The translations under genes and the position numbers were made by a program. Positions 1 through 8,333 of a DNA stretch of 56,189 bases are shown piece by piece; position 1 is the first letter of the stretch, and each line of letters starts with the position of its first letter. Source of the DNA: Streptomyces sp. MMG1533. Lineage in GTDB: Bacteria > Actinomycetota > Actinomycetes > Streptomycetales > Streptomycetaceae. The stretch is from contig NZ_LGDG01000255.1 of NCBI RefSeq assembly GCF_001279775.1, forward strand, positions 1 through 56,189. The letters run 5' to 3'. The notes below the pieces were generated by a model, which was given only the letters and a program-made list of their open reading frames with translations, had not been told where the DNA came from and made no database searches.

Positions 1-135
1 CGATTCGAGTGCGGGTTCGGGGGATTCGGATGCGGGGGAAGCGGGTGCGGGTTCGAGTTCGGGGGATCCGGGTGCGGGGGATCCGGCTGCGGGTTCGGGT
101 TCGGGTTCGGGAGATTCGGGTGCGCGTGGTTCGGG
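1..135. repeat. Degenerate hexanucleotide repeat encoding the Pro/Glu tail
   Basis: Short GGTTCG/GGGGGA-type units repeat through the first 135 bases. Read on the minus strand they encode a Pro-Glu-Pro-Ser-Ala low-complexity tail of the partial kinase. The repeat is in frame, so copy-number change would lengthen or shorten the tail without disrupting the gene. Confidence 0.7.
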
Positions 136-1095
136 CTTCGGATCAGGCGGCCGTACGGCCTTCCCCAGCCGCGCCGTCCCGACGTCCTCCGCCAACTCCC
201 TGAGCCCAGAGGCGTCCTGTTCGCCCTCCCCGGAGGGCCCCGGCACCGGCCACCCCTCCGCCACCGCCTCCAGCACCGCGGCGACCTCCGCAGCGCCCGG
301 ACGCCGCTCGGGGTCCTTCTCCAGCAGCCGTACGACGAGCGGCCCGAGCGGTCCGGCCTGCTTCGGCTCGGGGGTGTCGGCGGCGAGGATCGCGGCGAGG
401 GTGGACTCCAGAGTCGTACGGCGGAAGGGGGACCAGCCCTCCACGGCGGCGTACAGCAGCACACCCAGGGACCACAGGTCGGAGGCGGGGCCGGCGGCGC
501 CCCGGCCGGACATCCGCTCGGGCGCGATGAACTCCAGCGAGCCGACGAACTCCCCGCTGACGGTGAGGGATTCCTCGCCCTGGATGTGCGCGATGCCGAA
601 GTCGGTGAGAACCACCCGGCGGTGCGGGCCGAGCAGGACGTTCGCGGGCTTGACGTCCCGGTGCACGATGCCGACGGAGTGCGCGGCGCGCAGGGCGCCG
701 AGAACGGCGAGGCCGATACGGGCGGACTCGGCGGGTTCGACGGGCCCGCGCTGCAGCACTTCGTGCAGCGACTCGCCACGGACCAGCTCCATGACGATCC
801 AGGGCAGTCCGTCCTCTTCCTCCACCACGACGTCATGGATGGAGACGGCGGAGGGATGGTCGACGCGGGCGGCGGCGCGAGCCTCGCGGTAGAGGCGGTG
901 CGCGGCCCGCTGGTGGCTCTCGCTCTCGGGGTCCCAGGGCAACCGCGGTTGCTTGACGGCGACCTCCCGCTCGACCAGCTCGTCATGGGCCCGCCATACG
1001 GTGCCCATCCCGCCGGACCCGATCCGCTCGACCAGCCGGTAACGCCCGCCGACTATCCGGCCCTTGCCGCCTCCGGAGCCACCGTCGTTGCTCAT
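1..1095 (-). CDS. Ser/Thr protein kinase, C-terminus cut by window edge
   Basis: Hanks-type kinase that transfers phosphate from ATP to Ser/Thr of target proteins. It starts at ATG 1095 and reads out of the window at base 1. The Gly-rich loop is GSGGMGTVW at about residues 26-34. The ATP-anchoring Lys is in VAVKQP (K48). The catalytic loop HRDVKPAN, the DFG motif (LTDFGIAHI) and the APE-equivalent (IAPER) are all intact, so activity is expected. The kinase domain is followed by a long acidic Pro/Glu/Ser/Ala tail (PESPEPEPEP type) with no membrane segment before the edge. A transmembrane helix and an outer domain may lie beyond the window. It is one of six kinase-family genes within 16 kb. It is separated from the others by a glycosyltransferase and a LamG protein. 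Confidence 0.93.
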   Translation of the reverse strand, partial: MSNDGGSGGGKGRIVGGRYRLVERIGSGGMGTVWRAHDELVEREVAVKQPRLPWDPESESHQRAAHRLYREARAAARVDHPSAVSIHDVVVEEEDGLPWIVMELVRGESLHEVLQRGPVEPAESARIGLAVLGALRAAHSVGIVHRDVKPANVLLGPHRRVVLTDFGIAHIQGEESLTVSGEFVGSLEFIAPERMSGRGAAGPASDLWSLGVLLYAAVEGWSPFRRTTLESTLAAILAADTPEPKQAGPLGPLVVRLLEKDPERRPGAAEVAAVLEAVAEGWPVPGPSGEGEQDASGLRELAEDVGTARLGKAVRPPDPKPEPRAPESPEPEPEPAAGSPAPGSPELEPAPASPASESPEPALES

Positions 1096-1444
1096 GCCCC
1101 ATGAGTACCGTGCGGGGCGGCTGCTTGTCGACGCGGCCCAGCCAGGCGCGGTGGGCGACGGGACTCACCGTGGGGCACGTCACCTCCCTCACCCTTCGCC
1201 CGCGGCGTTCCGGAACGCAATATGAGCGCAAACGCCGGACAAGTCGGGTGCCCCTCGTACGTGCTCCCCATCGTGTTCCGATCAAGGCGTTTCAACGCCT
1301 GAACACCGGACACTCATGGGTGGCACATGGTATCTTCACAACTCCTTTCGGCACCTTCCCCAGAGCAAACCGGGGCCGCGCAACGACAGTTGGGGCCGTC
1401 CATGAAGCCGGGGCGTGCCCCGTTCTGCCATGGAGAGCGTGACG
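1096..1444. other. Divergent intergenic region, kinase / glycosyltransferase
   Basis: About 350 bp separate the minus-strand kinase from the plus-strand glycosyltransferase, so promoters for both should lie here. One clear structure is visible: a perfect 7-bp inverted repeat AGGCGTT-TC-AACGCCT at 1285-1300. It could be an operator or a small hairpin. No convincing -35/-10 pair and no further gene were found. Confidence 0.5.
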
Positions 1445-3430
1445 ATGGCCGACCCCACTGTTTCGGTGATCATCGCTGCCTACAACGCGATGCCTCATCT
1501 GACCCGCTGCATCACGTCCGTCGCCGAACAGACCATCGGCCGGGACGTGCTGGAGGTCATCGTCGTCCGCGACGGATCGACCGACGACACGGCGAAGGAA
1601 CTCGACCGGCTGTCCGAGCTCCACCCGGGGCTGCTGCGGATGGTCCACCAGGAGAACTCCGGCGGCCCGTCGGCCCCTCGCAACAAGGGGCTCGACCACG
1701 CCCGGGGAGAGTACGTCCTCTTCCTCGACGCCGACGACGGCCACCTGGGGCCGGAGGCCCTGGAGCGCATGGTCGCGATGGCCGAGGAGAACGGCACGGA
1801 CATCGTCCTGGGGAAGACGGTCGGCATCGGGGGGCGTGCGGCGCCCAAGTCGATGTTCCGGAAGAACCAGCCGAAGACGGATGTGTTCTCCTCTCGGGTG
1901 TACTGGACGCTCAACCCGATGAAGCTGATCCGCCGGAGCCTGGTGGAGCGGCTCGGACTGCGGTTCGCGACGGATCTGCGGTACGGCGAGGACCAGTTGT
2001 TCATGGGTCCGGCCTACATCAACGCGTCGGGCATATCCGTAGTCGCCGACTACGACTGCATCTACTGGGTCAGCCGCGACGACGGCAGCACGGCGACCGC
2101 GGACATGGAGTCCCGCGTGAAGTTCATCCCGCGCGTGGCCGACATGCTCCTCGAGAACGTGCCGCCCGGACCCGGCCGCGACCACCTGGCCCACCGGCAC
2201 CTGACCGTCGAAGTGGGGTTCTTCCTCGAGCACCTGGTGCACGAGCCGCGCCCGGAACAGGAGAAGTTCCTCGCCCTCCTCGCCGAGGTGACCGCCTCCC
2301 TGTGGCACGAGGGGATGAACGATCACCTGTCGGCGGCGGCCCGGCTGCGACTGCATCTCGTACGGCACCGGATGCTGGACGAGGTGCTCGAACTGGTCCG
2401 CTTCCAGGAGAAGTCGGCGGCGAGCAACCTCTCGACACCGCTCCTCGTCGAGAACGGCCGCGCCTACGCCCGCTACCCCTTCCTCCGCGACCCCGCCCGC
2501 GCCGTCCCGGACAGCTGCTACGACGTCACGGACACGCTGAGCATCCGCCACCACGTCGGCCGGGCCGAACTGCGCGGCAGCACCCTGCGCCTGACGGGCC
2601 ACGCCTACCTCCACGGCGTGGAGACCGAGGACGTCACCACCGAACTCGTCCTGCGCGAGCGCGACAGCAAGCAGGAGTTCCGGCTGCCCGTCACGCACAC
2701 CGCGACGCCGGGCCTCGGTGCCGGTGAGGATGCGGGACGCCTCTCCTACGACCACGCCGGGTTCGACGCGAAGGTCGACACCGCCACCGCCCCCGACGGC
2801 ATCCCGCTGACCGACGGCCTGTGGGACATCTCCCTCGCCGTCGGCGCCCAGGGCCTGTCGCGCGAGGTCCGCATCGGCAGCAAGCGGGCCGGCACCGTCT
2901 CCGCGGCGGCCCGCACCCGCGTCGTGGCCACGGCCGGTCGCCTCCGCGCGGTCACCCTCTACACCACCAAGCCGTACGGCAACCTCACACTCGACCTCGG
3001 CGAGCAGAAGCACAAGGTGACCTCGTGCCTGCGCCTCGACCCGGTCCGCTGGTCGGCGAGCTTCCCCACCGAACTGGTGATCAGCGGGCAGAGCAGGTTC
3101 GACGCGTACCCCGACGGCGACCTGACCGTCGCGCTCACCAGCGACACGGGTGTGACGGCCACCTTTCCCGCGGTACGCGCCCCGCACTCCGACCTCTTCA
3201 CCGCCCGCGTCCAGGTCCCCGACCTGCCCCCCGGCCTGTGGACCGGCCAACTCCACCTGGCCGACTGGTCGGTGCCCCTTCCGGCCCTGCCGAAGAACTC
3301 CCCCACGGCCAAGTGGCGCCGCCGCGGCCTGCCCTGGTACGCGAAGCCGTCGCCGGGTGCGGACGAGCGGTTCGCGTTGCGGGTGGAGAAGACGGCGCTG
3401 GTGAAGGCGGTCACCGGCAAGCTGCGATGA
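1445..3430 (+). CDS. Family 2 glycosyltransferase with C-terminal beta-rich extension
   Basis: Transfers a sugar from a nucleotide donor, probably onto a cell-envelope polymer. The N-terminal 220 residues are a GT-A domain: VSVIIAAYNA at the start, the nucleotide-binding VVRDGSTDDT, and the metal-binding DXD motif in LFLDADDG. The remaining roughly 400 residues have no transferase motifs. They read as repeated beta-sandwich-like segments, similar in style to the C-terminal domains of TarS-type wall teichoic acid glycosyltransferases; that comparison is my inference. ATG 1445 is preferred over the in-frame GTG 1415 and ATG 1430 because GGAG sits about nine bases upstream. No signal peptide or membrane helix is seen, so it probably acts at the inner face of the membrane. 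A strong terminator follows. Confidence 0.88.
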   Translation: MADPTVSVIIAAYNAMPHLTRCITSVAEQTIGRDVLEVIVVRDGSTDDTAKELDRLSELHPGLLRMVHQENSGGPSAPRNKGLDHARGEYVLFLDADDGHLGPEALERMVAMAEENGTDIVLGKTVGIGGRAAPKSMFRKNQPKTDVFSSRVYWTLNPMKLIRRSLVERLGLRFATDLRYGEDQLFMGPAYINASGISVVADYDCIYWVSRDDGSTATADMESRVKFIPRVADMLLENVPPGPGRDHLAHRHLTVEVGFFLEHLVHEPRPEQEKFLALLAEVTASLWHEGMNDHLSAAARLRLHLVRHRMLDEVLELVRFQEKSAASNLSTPLLVENGRAYARYPFLRDPARAVPDSCYDVTDTLSIRHHVGRAELRGSTLRLTGHAYLHGVETEDVTTELVLRERDSKQEFRLPVTHTATPGLGAGEDAGRLSYDHAGFDAKVDTATAPDGIPLTDGLWDISLAVGAQGLSREVRIGSKRAGTVSAAARTRVVATAGRLRAVTLYTTKPYGNLTLDLGEQKHKVTSCLRLDPVRWSASFPTELVISGQSRFDAYPDGDLTVALTSDTGVTATFPAVRAPHSDLFTARVQVPDLPPGLWTGQLHLADWSVPLPALPKNSPTAKWRRRGLPWYAKPSPGADERFALRVEKTALVKAVTGKLR

Positions 3431-3485
3431 CGCGTGCGGCGGCGCGTCCTTGCCGGTGCGGCGGTGCGGCGGTGCGGTCCTCGTT

Positions 3486-3521
3486 CGGGCGGCACGGCAC
3501 ACCACTGGGCCGTGCCGCCCG
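3486..3521. terminator. Bidirectional terminator, 13-bp perfect stem
   Basis: CGGGCGGCACGGC (3486-3498) pairs perfectly with GCCGTGCCGCCCG (3509-3521) across a 10-base loop. It lies between the stops of two convergent genes (3430 and 3535) and can serve both. Confidence 0.85.
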
Positions 3522-3534
3522 ACCGGCTTGGGCG

Positions 3535-5226
3535 TCAGACGTCGCTTCCGCCCAGTCTCAACATGGCGAGCTGCGTGCCGCTGACCACACCAGCGTACGT
3601 GTGGATCTCGTCGACCTCTCCTGCGAGGTGCTCCGTGCCGCCGTCCGCGGTGAGGGTGCGGCCGATCTGGAGGGCACCTGCCGGCGTCCAGGTGTCGGCG
3701 CCCGCCACGCTCGCGGTGTCGGCGGCGTACACGTCACCGACGTAGAGCCGCAGTTCGTCGGTCTTCTCGTCGTAGACCACGGCGAGGAACTGGTCGCCCG
3801 CGGGGGCGTTCAGATCGACGGGTGCGCTGACCGTCGTGGTCGGCGCGTCGGCCCGGTCCTCGTGGGCCACCACGGCCCGCCAGGTCTGCGAGGCCGCGAC
3901 GTAGCTGAGAGTGAGCAGGTCGGTGTGCTCGCCCGGCTGGGACAGCACCGTCATGTCACGGGTGGCGGAGTCCTCGTCGAGGCGCACATGGGCGGCCACC
4001 GAGAAGCCGGCGTCGGTCGGGGTGACCGCGGTGGGCGTGGTGGCGTAGTCGCCGTCGCCGTCGAGGAGCAGGTCGCCGTTGCCCACCAGGGGGTACGCCG
4101 GCGTGCAGTCGGGGTCCCAGGTGCAGTCGTCGTCGACCGCGTAGACCGACGCGTCGCCCGCCAGGGTGAGCGGTGCGCCGCCCGCGTACGCCGGGCTCTT
4201 GCCGTCGGCCGCCGTCTCCAGGTCCCAGTAGCCCAGGCGCTGGGCGGCGCGATTCGCCGTGGCCGTGATCTCCCCGGGCACGAACACGCGGTCCCAGACG
4301 TTCACATCGGTGAGCAGCCCCTGCCAGTGGCCGCCGTGCCCGTCGGCGCCGAGGCGGAGCGTTCCGGCGCCGCCCGCCGCGACGGCGTCCTCGGCCGTGC
4401 CCGTGAGCACTCCGTCGACGTACAGCTTGGCCGTGTCCCGCTCGGCGTCGTACACACCGACGAGGTGCGCCCATTCGCCCGGCTCCGGGGCGCCGCCGCT
4501 GAGGCGGACCGTGCCGCCGTCCGCGGTCGGGAGCGTGAAGGACCAGACGGGGTCGCCCGTCGAGCCGTCCACCGTGCCCAGTGAGAAGCCCGCCTGGCTC
4601 ACGGCGGTGGAACCGGCCGAGAGCTCGTCCGGCCGCACCCAGGCGTCGACCGAGAAGTTCTGCGCGGAGTCCACCGACGGGTCGAGGGCCGCGTACGCCT
4701 CCTCCGTGCCGTCGAAGGCGGCGGCCGAGGCGATGCCGGTGCCGGACGGGCCGGAGGCGCCGAGGGTGACGCCGGGTCCGGTGACCGCGCCGGACTGGTC
4801 GTCCGGGTCCCAGTGGGCCACGGCCGCGCGGCCGTCCTGGACCCGGACGTAGTGGGTCGTCCTGGCACTGACGTTGCCCGCGGCGTCGATCGCCTGGACC
4901 TGAAGGTAGGTGGGCCCCTCCTTCTCCGGCATCCAGCGCAGCGACACCGGGGCGCCGGGCTCGGGCGCCGTGAGGGTCTGCGGCAGGCCGCCGAGCCACT
5001 CGTAGCGGTAGGTCACCACGTCGTCGGACGCAGAGTCGATCAGGAACGTTCCGTAACTGCCCACTCCGTCGTGCCAGTTGTCGTCGTCCGGATACTCCTG
5101 CGACGTGACGACCGGAGCCTGCGGCGCCTCGTCGTCGGCCGCGGCGGCCGCACCGGCCGGCCCGGCGACGCCGAGTCCCACGGCGGCGCACACCATCGCG
5201 GCGCGCGCCCACACGTACTGGTTCAA
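3535..5226 (-). CDS. Secreted LamG/concanavalin-like domain protein
   Basis: Predicted exported protein of about 563 residues. The N-terminus has a hydrophobic stretch (AAMVCAAVGLGVAG) followed by an Ala-rich region that looks like a signal peptide. A beta-rich segment with YVRVQDG follows. Two LamG/ConA-like lectin folds follow at about residues 165-330 and 390-560; each carries the typical NFSVDAWVRP / FSVAAHVRL and LYVDGVL / LRLYVGDV strands. Such domains usually bind carbohydrate; no catalytic motif is visible. The start is uncertain: TTG 5226 has a GGGGGGA ribosome site just upstream, TTG 5238 and GTG 5214 are alternatives. It is convergent with the glycosyltransferase and has a kinase gene upstream, so a role in the envelope or in extracellular glycan binding is inferred. 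Confidence 0.8.
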   Translation of the reverse strand: MNQYVWARAAMVCAAVGLGVAGPAGAAAAADDEAPQAPVVTSQEYPDDDNWHDGVGSYGTFLIDSASDDVVTYRYEWLGGLPQTLTAPEPGAPVSLRWMPEKEGPTYLQVQAIDAAGNVSARTTHYVRVQDGRAAVAHWDPDDQSGAVTGPGVTLGASGPSGTGIASAAAFDGTEEAYAALDPSVDSAQNFSVDAWVRPDELSAGSTAVSQAGFSLGTVDGSTGDPVWSFTLPTADGGTVRLSGGAPEPGEWAHLVGVYDAERDTAKLYVDGVLTGTAEDAVAAGGAGTLRLGADGHGGHWQGLLTDVNVWDRVFVPGEITATANRAAQRLGYWDLETAADGKSPAYAGGAPLTLAGDASVYAVDDDCTWDPDCTPAYPLVGNGDLLLDGDGDYATTPTAVTPTDAGFSVAAHVRLDEDSATRDMTVLSQPGEHTDLLTLSYVAASQTWRAVVAHEDRADAPTTTVSAPVDLNAPAGDQFLAVVYDEKTDELRLYVGDVYAADTASVAGADTWTPAGALQIGRTLTADGGTEHLAGEVDEIHTYAGVVSGTQLAMLRLGGSDV

Positions 5227-5310
5227 GGTTCCCCCCAAGATTGGTCCCAGAGGAGAATGACCTTAACCGCCGCCACTGACAAGGGAATTGAGCTGCGTGA
5301 CGGCTGCGCC

Positions 5311-6954
5311 TCAGAGCTTGTCGATCTCCAGGTTCGCGATCGCCGTCCTGGCCACCTCGCGCCCGCGCTCCGTGAAGTCGCCCTTGCCCGGGTAGCTGAC
5401 GGAGAGCTTGTACATGTCACCGGCGGCGGTCTTGTAGTAGAAGATCCGCAGCTCGCGGGGGCGGGGGTTCTGGGTGTCGGTCGTGTCGTAGACGACCTTG
5501 TTCTCCGCGGCCTTCTTGCCCTGGTACGTCGTCTGCTCGGGCGTGGTCTTCGGCCCTTCGGGCATCTCGAGTTCGTAGCTGCCGCTCTCCTTGAACTCGG
5601 CGTCGTCGTCGTACATCTCGGCGGCCGCGGAGTCCGCGATGGTGTTGCTCGGGTCCTCGGCCTTCTTGTCGAGCCTGAGGCCGATGTAGATGGCACCGCT
5701 CTGGTCGGTGTACGTGACCCAGTGGCCCTTGTCGGTCTTCCGGTCGGGCCCGGACTCCTTGTACCCCTTGGGCACCGCCAGGGTCGCCGCGACGTCCTGG
5801 GCGGCAACCGTCTTCCAGCCGTCCGGCAGCGGCCCCGCGAACGGATCCGCGATCAGTACGTACGCCGCCACCGCCGCCGCGACGACCGCCGCGCCGAGGC
5901 CGAGCAGGGTCTTGCGGCCGAGGCGGATGCCGCCCGCCGTCGCGGGACCGCCGGTGACCTGGACGACCTGGGTGGGAGCGGCGGCCGGCGGGTTCGCGGT
6001 GCGTTCCAGCAGGTCGCGGACCTGGGCGGCGTTCGGCCGGCGGGCCGGGTCCTTCTGGAGCAGGCCGTTGATGGCCTCGGCGAGCGGACCCTGCGCCGAG
6101 GCGGGCGGCGCGGGTGCCGCGTTGAGGACGGACTGAAGGGTCGCCGGGGTGTTGCTGCGGCGGAACGGGGAGACGCCCTCCGTCGCCGCGTACAGGACCA
6201 CGCCGAGGGACCACAGGTCGCTGGCCGGACCGGGGCGCTGGCCCAACACCCGCTCCGGCGCGATGTATTCGGGCGAACCGACGAAGCCCCCGGTGTCGGT
6301 CAGGTTGGTCTCGCCCTCGATCTGGGCGATGCCGAAGTCGGTGAGGACGACCCGGTCGTGCCGGCCGAGCAGGACGTTGTCCGGCTTGACGTCACGGTGC
6401 AGGATGCCGGCGGCGTGCGCGGCCTCCAGCGCGCCCAGCACTTCGAGGCCGATTCTCGCCGCGTCGCGGGCCCCGAGGGTGCCCTCCTGCAACGCGTCGC
6501 CCAGCGACCGGCCCTGCACCAGCTCCATCACGATCCACGGCTGGCCGTCCACGACCGCCACGTCGTGCACGTTCACGACAGCGGGGTGGTCGAGCCGGGC
6601 CGCGGCGCGGGCCTCCCTGCGCATGCGCTCGAAGGCGTTGGCTCGTTCGCGTTCGGGAAGGTGGTCCGGGATCCGCGGCTCCTTGACGGCGACCTCGCGG
6701 TCCACCGTCTCGTCCTTGGCCCGCCACACCGTGCCCATGCCGCCGTGCCCGAGCTTGGCGAGCAGCCGGTAACGACCGCCGATCAGCCGACCGGCGCCGG
6801 GATCCTGGACGGCCTGGGGCTGCGGCGGAACGACCTGAGTGGGCGCCGCGTAAGGGTTGTTGGGCTGCGGCACCGCCGCGCGCGGTTCCGGCGGTTGCAG
6901 ACCGAAACTCGTTGGCTCGTCGGACCCGTAAGGGGCTCCCCCGTTGCTGCTCAT
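5311..6954 (-). CDS. Transmembrane Ser/Thr protein kinase with outer sensor-like domain
   Basis: Active-looking Hanks kinase of 547 residues. A Pro-rich N-terminal tail of about 55 residues precedes the Gly loop GHGGMGTVW. The catalytic Lys is K91 (VAVKEP), the HRD motif is at 186-188 (ILHRDVKPDN) and DFG at 206-208. The activation segment ends in EYIAPER. A single membrane helix lies at about 349-369 (LLGLGAAVVAAAVAAYVLIA). It is followed by an outer domain of about 175 residues starting VAATLAVPKGYKESG. That domain resembles the outer parts of three other kinase-family proteins in this cluster. ATG 6954 is chosen over ATG 6966 because of the GGATGGA upstream. By position it could correspond to a member of the S. 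coelicolor pkaD/H/I/J group; the exact assignment is not secure. Confidence 0.93.
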   Translation of the reverse strand: MSSNGGAPYGSDEPTSFGLQPPEPRAAVPQPNNPYAAPTQVVPPQPQAVQDPGAGRLIGGRYRLLAKLGHGGMGTVWRAKDETVDREVAVKEPRIPDHLPERERANAFERMRREARAAARLDHPAVVNVHDVAVVDGQPWIVMELVQGRSLGDALQEGTLGARDAARIGLEVLGALEAAHAAGILHRDVKPDNVLLGRHDRVVLTDFGIAQIEGETNLTDTGGFVGSPEYIAPERVLGQRPGPASDLWSLGVVLYAATEGVSPFRRSNTPATLQSVLNAAPAPPASAQGPLAEAINGLLQKDPARRPNAAQVRDLLERTANPPAAAPTQVVQVTGGPATAGGIRLGRKTLLGLGAAVVAAAVAAYVLIADPFAGPLPDGWKTVAAQDVAATLAVPKGYKESGPDRKTDKGHWVTYTDQSGAIYIGLRLDKKAEDPSNTIADSAAAEMYDDDAEFKESGSYELEMPEGPKTTPEQTTYQGKKAAENKVVYDTTDTQNPRPRELRIFYYKTAAGDMYKLSVSYPGKGDFTERGREVARTAIANLEIDKL

Positions 6955-7056
6955 GGGTCCATCCATATCGCGCCAGGTGCTTCCGCTTCCACCTCTGGCG
7001 CTTTCCGGTCACAGACCCGTGACTCAGGTTGTTACTTATCTCCCCTTTACCCCGTA

Positions 7057-7140
7057 TTTCGTCCGGTGTTTCGTCCGGCGTCTCATCCGGTGTCTCATCC
7101 GGTGTTTCGTGCGGCGTCTCATCCGGTGTTTCGTCCGGTG
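7057..7140. repeat. Seven tandem 12-bp units across a kinase 3' end
   Basis: Seven contiguous 12-bp units, each a variant of TTTCGTCCGGTG or TCTCATCCGGTG, fill 7057-7140. The last units encode the C-terminus and stop codon (7119-7121) of the minus-strand kinase. The others lie in the leader/promoter region of the next kinase. In a different frame the same units would read Asp-Glu-Thr-Pro repeats. Confidence 0.9.
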
Positions 7141-8261
7141 GTGCCGGAGACAGAGGCGGGGACAGAGGTGGAGAGGCTGGGCGAGGGGGACGCACTCGGA
7201 TGCGTCGCGCTGCTCGGCGTGCGAGGCGTGTCCCGCGTGCCGGAAGCGGTCTCCGGCGCCGAACTCGTGGGCACCACACCCCCGCCGCCGTCCCGGTCCA
7301 TGAGCAGCGCCGCCGCGGACACGCCCGCTCCCGCCATCGCGGTGACCAGGAACGCGGTGACCAGAACGCTGCGCATGGAGTACCCGTGCCGCTCCCCCGC
7401 GCCCAGTCCTTCCGGCGTACGGCCCGTGTCCAGGAAGTCCCGCAGCATCCGCTCCGCCGCCCCCGCGTCGAGCCGCCGCCCGGGATCGCGTTCGAGCAGG
7501 CCCCGTACGACGGGCAGGATCGGCGCGGCCTGCGCGGGCGGCCGAATCTCCGCGGAGACGACCGCGTGCAGGATGCCGCCCAACGAGTCGCGCCGGAAGG
7601 GCGATTCGCCGCTCAGGGCGGTGCACAGCAGCGCGCCCAGCGACCACAGGTCGGACGCGGGCCCGGTCCCCGCCCCGGACATCCGCTCGGGCGCGGTGTA
7701 CTCGGGCGAGCCGACGAACGACCCGGTCTCGGTGAGCGTGCTGGCACCGGCGACCTGGGCGACACCGAAGTCGGTGAGGACGACACGGCCGCGGCCCTCC
7801 TCCAACAGGACGTTCGCCGGCTTGATGTCACGGTGCAGAACCCCCGCCGCGTGCGCGGAGCGCAGCGCGCCCAGCAGCGCGATGCCGATCCTGGCGGCCT
7901 CCGCGACGTCGACCGGGCCGCGCTCCGCGATCCGGTCGGCGAGCGAGCCGCCGTCGATCAACTCCATGACGATGTATGGGCGTTCGTCGTCCTCGACCAC
8001 GTCGTGGACGACGATGACGTGCGGGTGGCCCAGCTGCGCGACCGCACGCGCCTCGCGCAGGGTGCGTTCACGCTGCCGACGGGCCTCGTCCGCGGAGAGC
8101 GTGTCGTCCAGGGGGAGTTCCTTGACCGCCACCTGCCGGCCGAGCAGCCGGTCGGTCGCCCGCCAGACGACCCCCATGCCCCCGCGCCCGAGCCGCTCCT
8201 CGAGCCGGTAGCGGCCCGCGATCACACGGACGTTGTCCCCCTCGGTCCCCATGCGCCTCAT
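7119..8261 (-). CDS. Transmembrane Ser/Thr protein kinase, almost no outer domain
   Basis: Kinase of about 380 residues with all catalytic motifs: Gly loop GRGGMGVVW, Lys47 (VAVKEL), HRDIKPANVLL, LTDFGVAQV and EYTAPER. After the C-lobe a single membrane helix (SVLVTAFLVTAMAGAGVSAA, about residues 300-322) leads to only about 55 outer residues rich in Ser, Thr and Pro. The sensor-like domain found in its neighbours is therefore missing. The stop codon falls inside a 12-bp tandem array, which may have truncated or reshaped the C-terminus. The start is uncertain among ATG 8261, ATG 8252 and upstream codons; none has a strong ribosome site. It is 72 bp downstream of the next kinase gene on the same strand and may be co-transcribed with it. 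Confidence 0.9.
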   Translation of the reverse strand: MRRMGTEGDNVRVIAGRYRLEERLGRGGMGVVWRATDRLLGRQVAVKELPLDDTLSADEARRQRERTLREARAVAQLGHPHVIVVHDVVEDDERPYIVMELIDGGSLADRIAERGPVDVAEAARIGIALLGALRSAHAAGVLHRDIKPANVLLEEGRGRVVLTDFGVAQVAGASTLTETGSFVGSPEYTAPERMSGAGTGPASDLWSLGALLCTALSGESPFRRDSLGGILHAVVSAEIRPPAQAAPILPVVRGLLERDPGRRLDAGAAERMLRDFLDTGRTPEGLGAGERHGYSMRSVLVTAFLVTAMAGAGVSAAALLMDRDGGGGVVPTSSAPETASGTRDTPRTPSSATHPSASPSPSLSTSVPASVSGTTGRNTG

Positions 8262-8333
8262 GATGCCGCACCGGACGGATCCCTTCCGGGTCGGCGACCG
8301 GCCATTCCCCGTCGGGCACAAGCCAGGCGTGCG

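Noticed and set aside
1292..3505. Minus-strand frame of about 737 codons opposite the glycosyltransferase
   Set aside because: The plus strand has the GT2 motifs and proper codon bias; this frame is a shadow.
7057..7140. Possible CRISPR array
   Set aside because: The 12-bp units are directly adjacent with no spacers and no cas genes are present.
4813..8211. Plus-strand frame of about 1130 codons over LamG and two kinase genes
   Set aside because: It runs through clear kinase and LamG coding sequence in the other direction and its translation has no recognisable domain.
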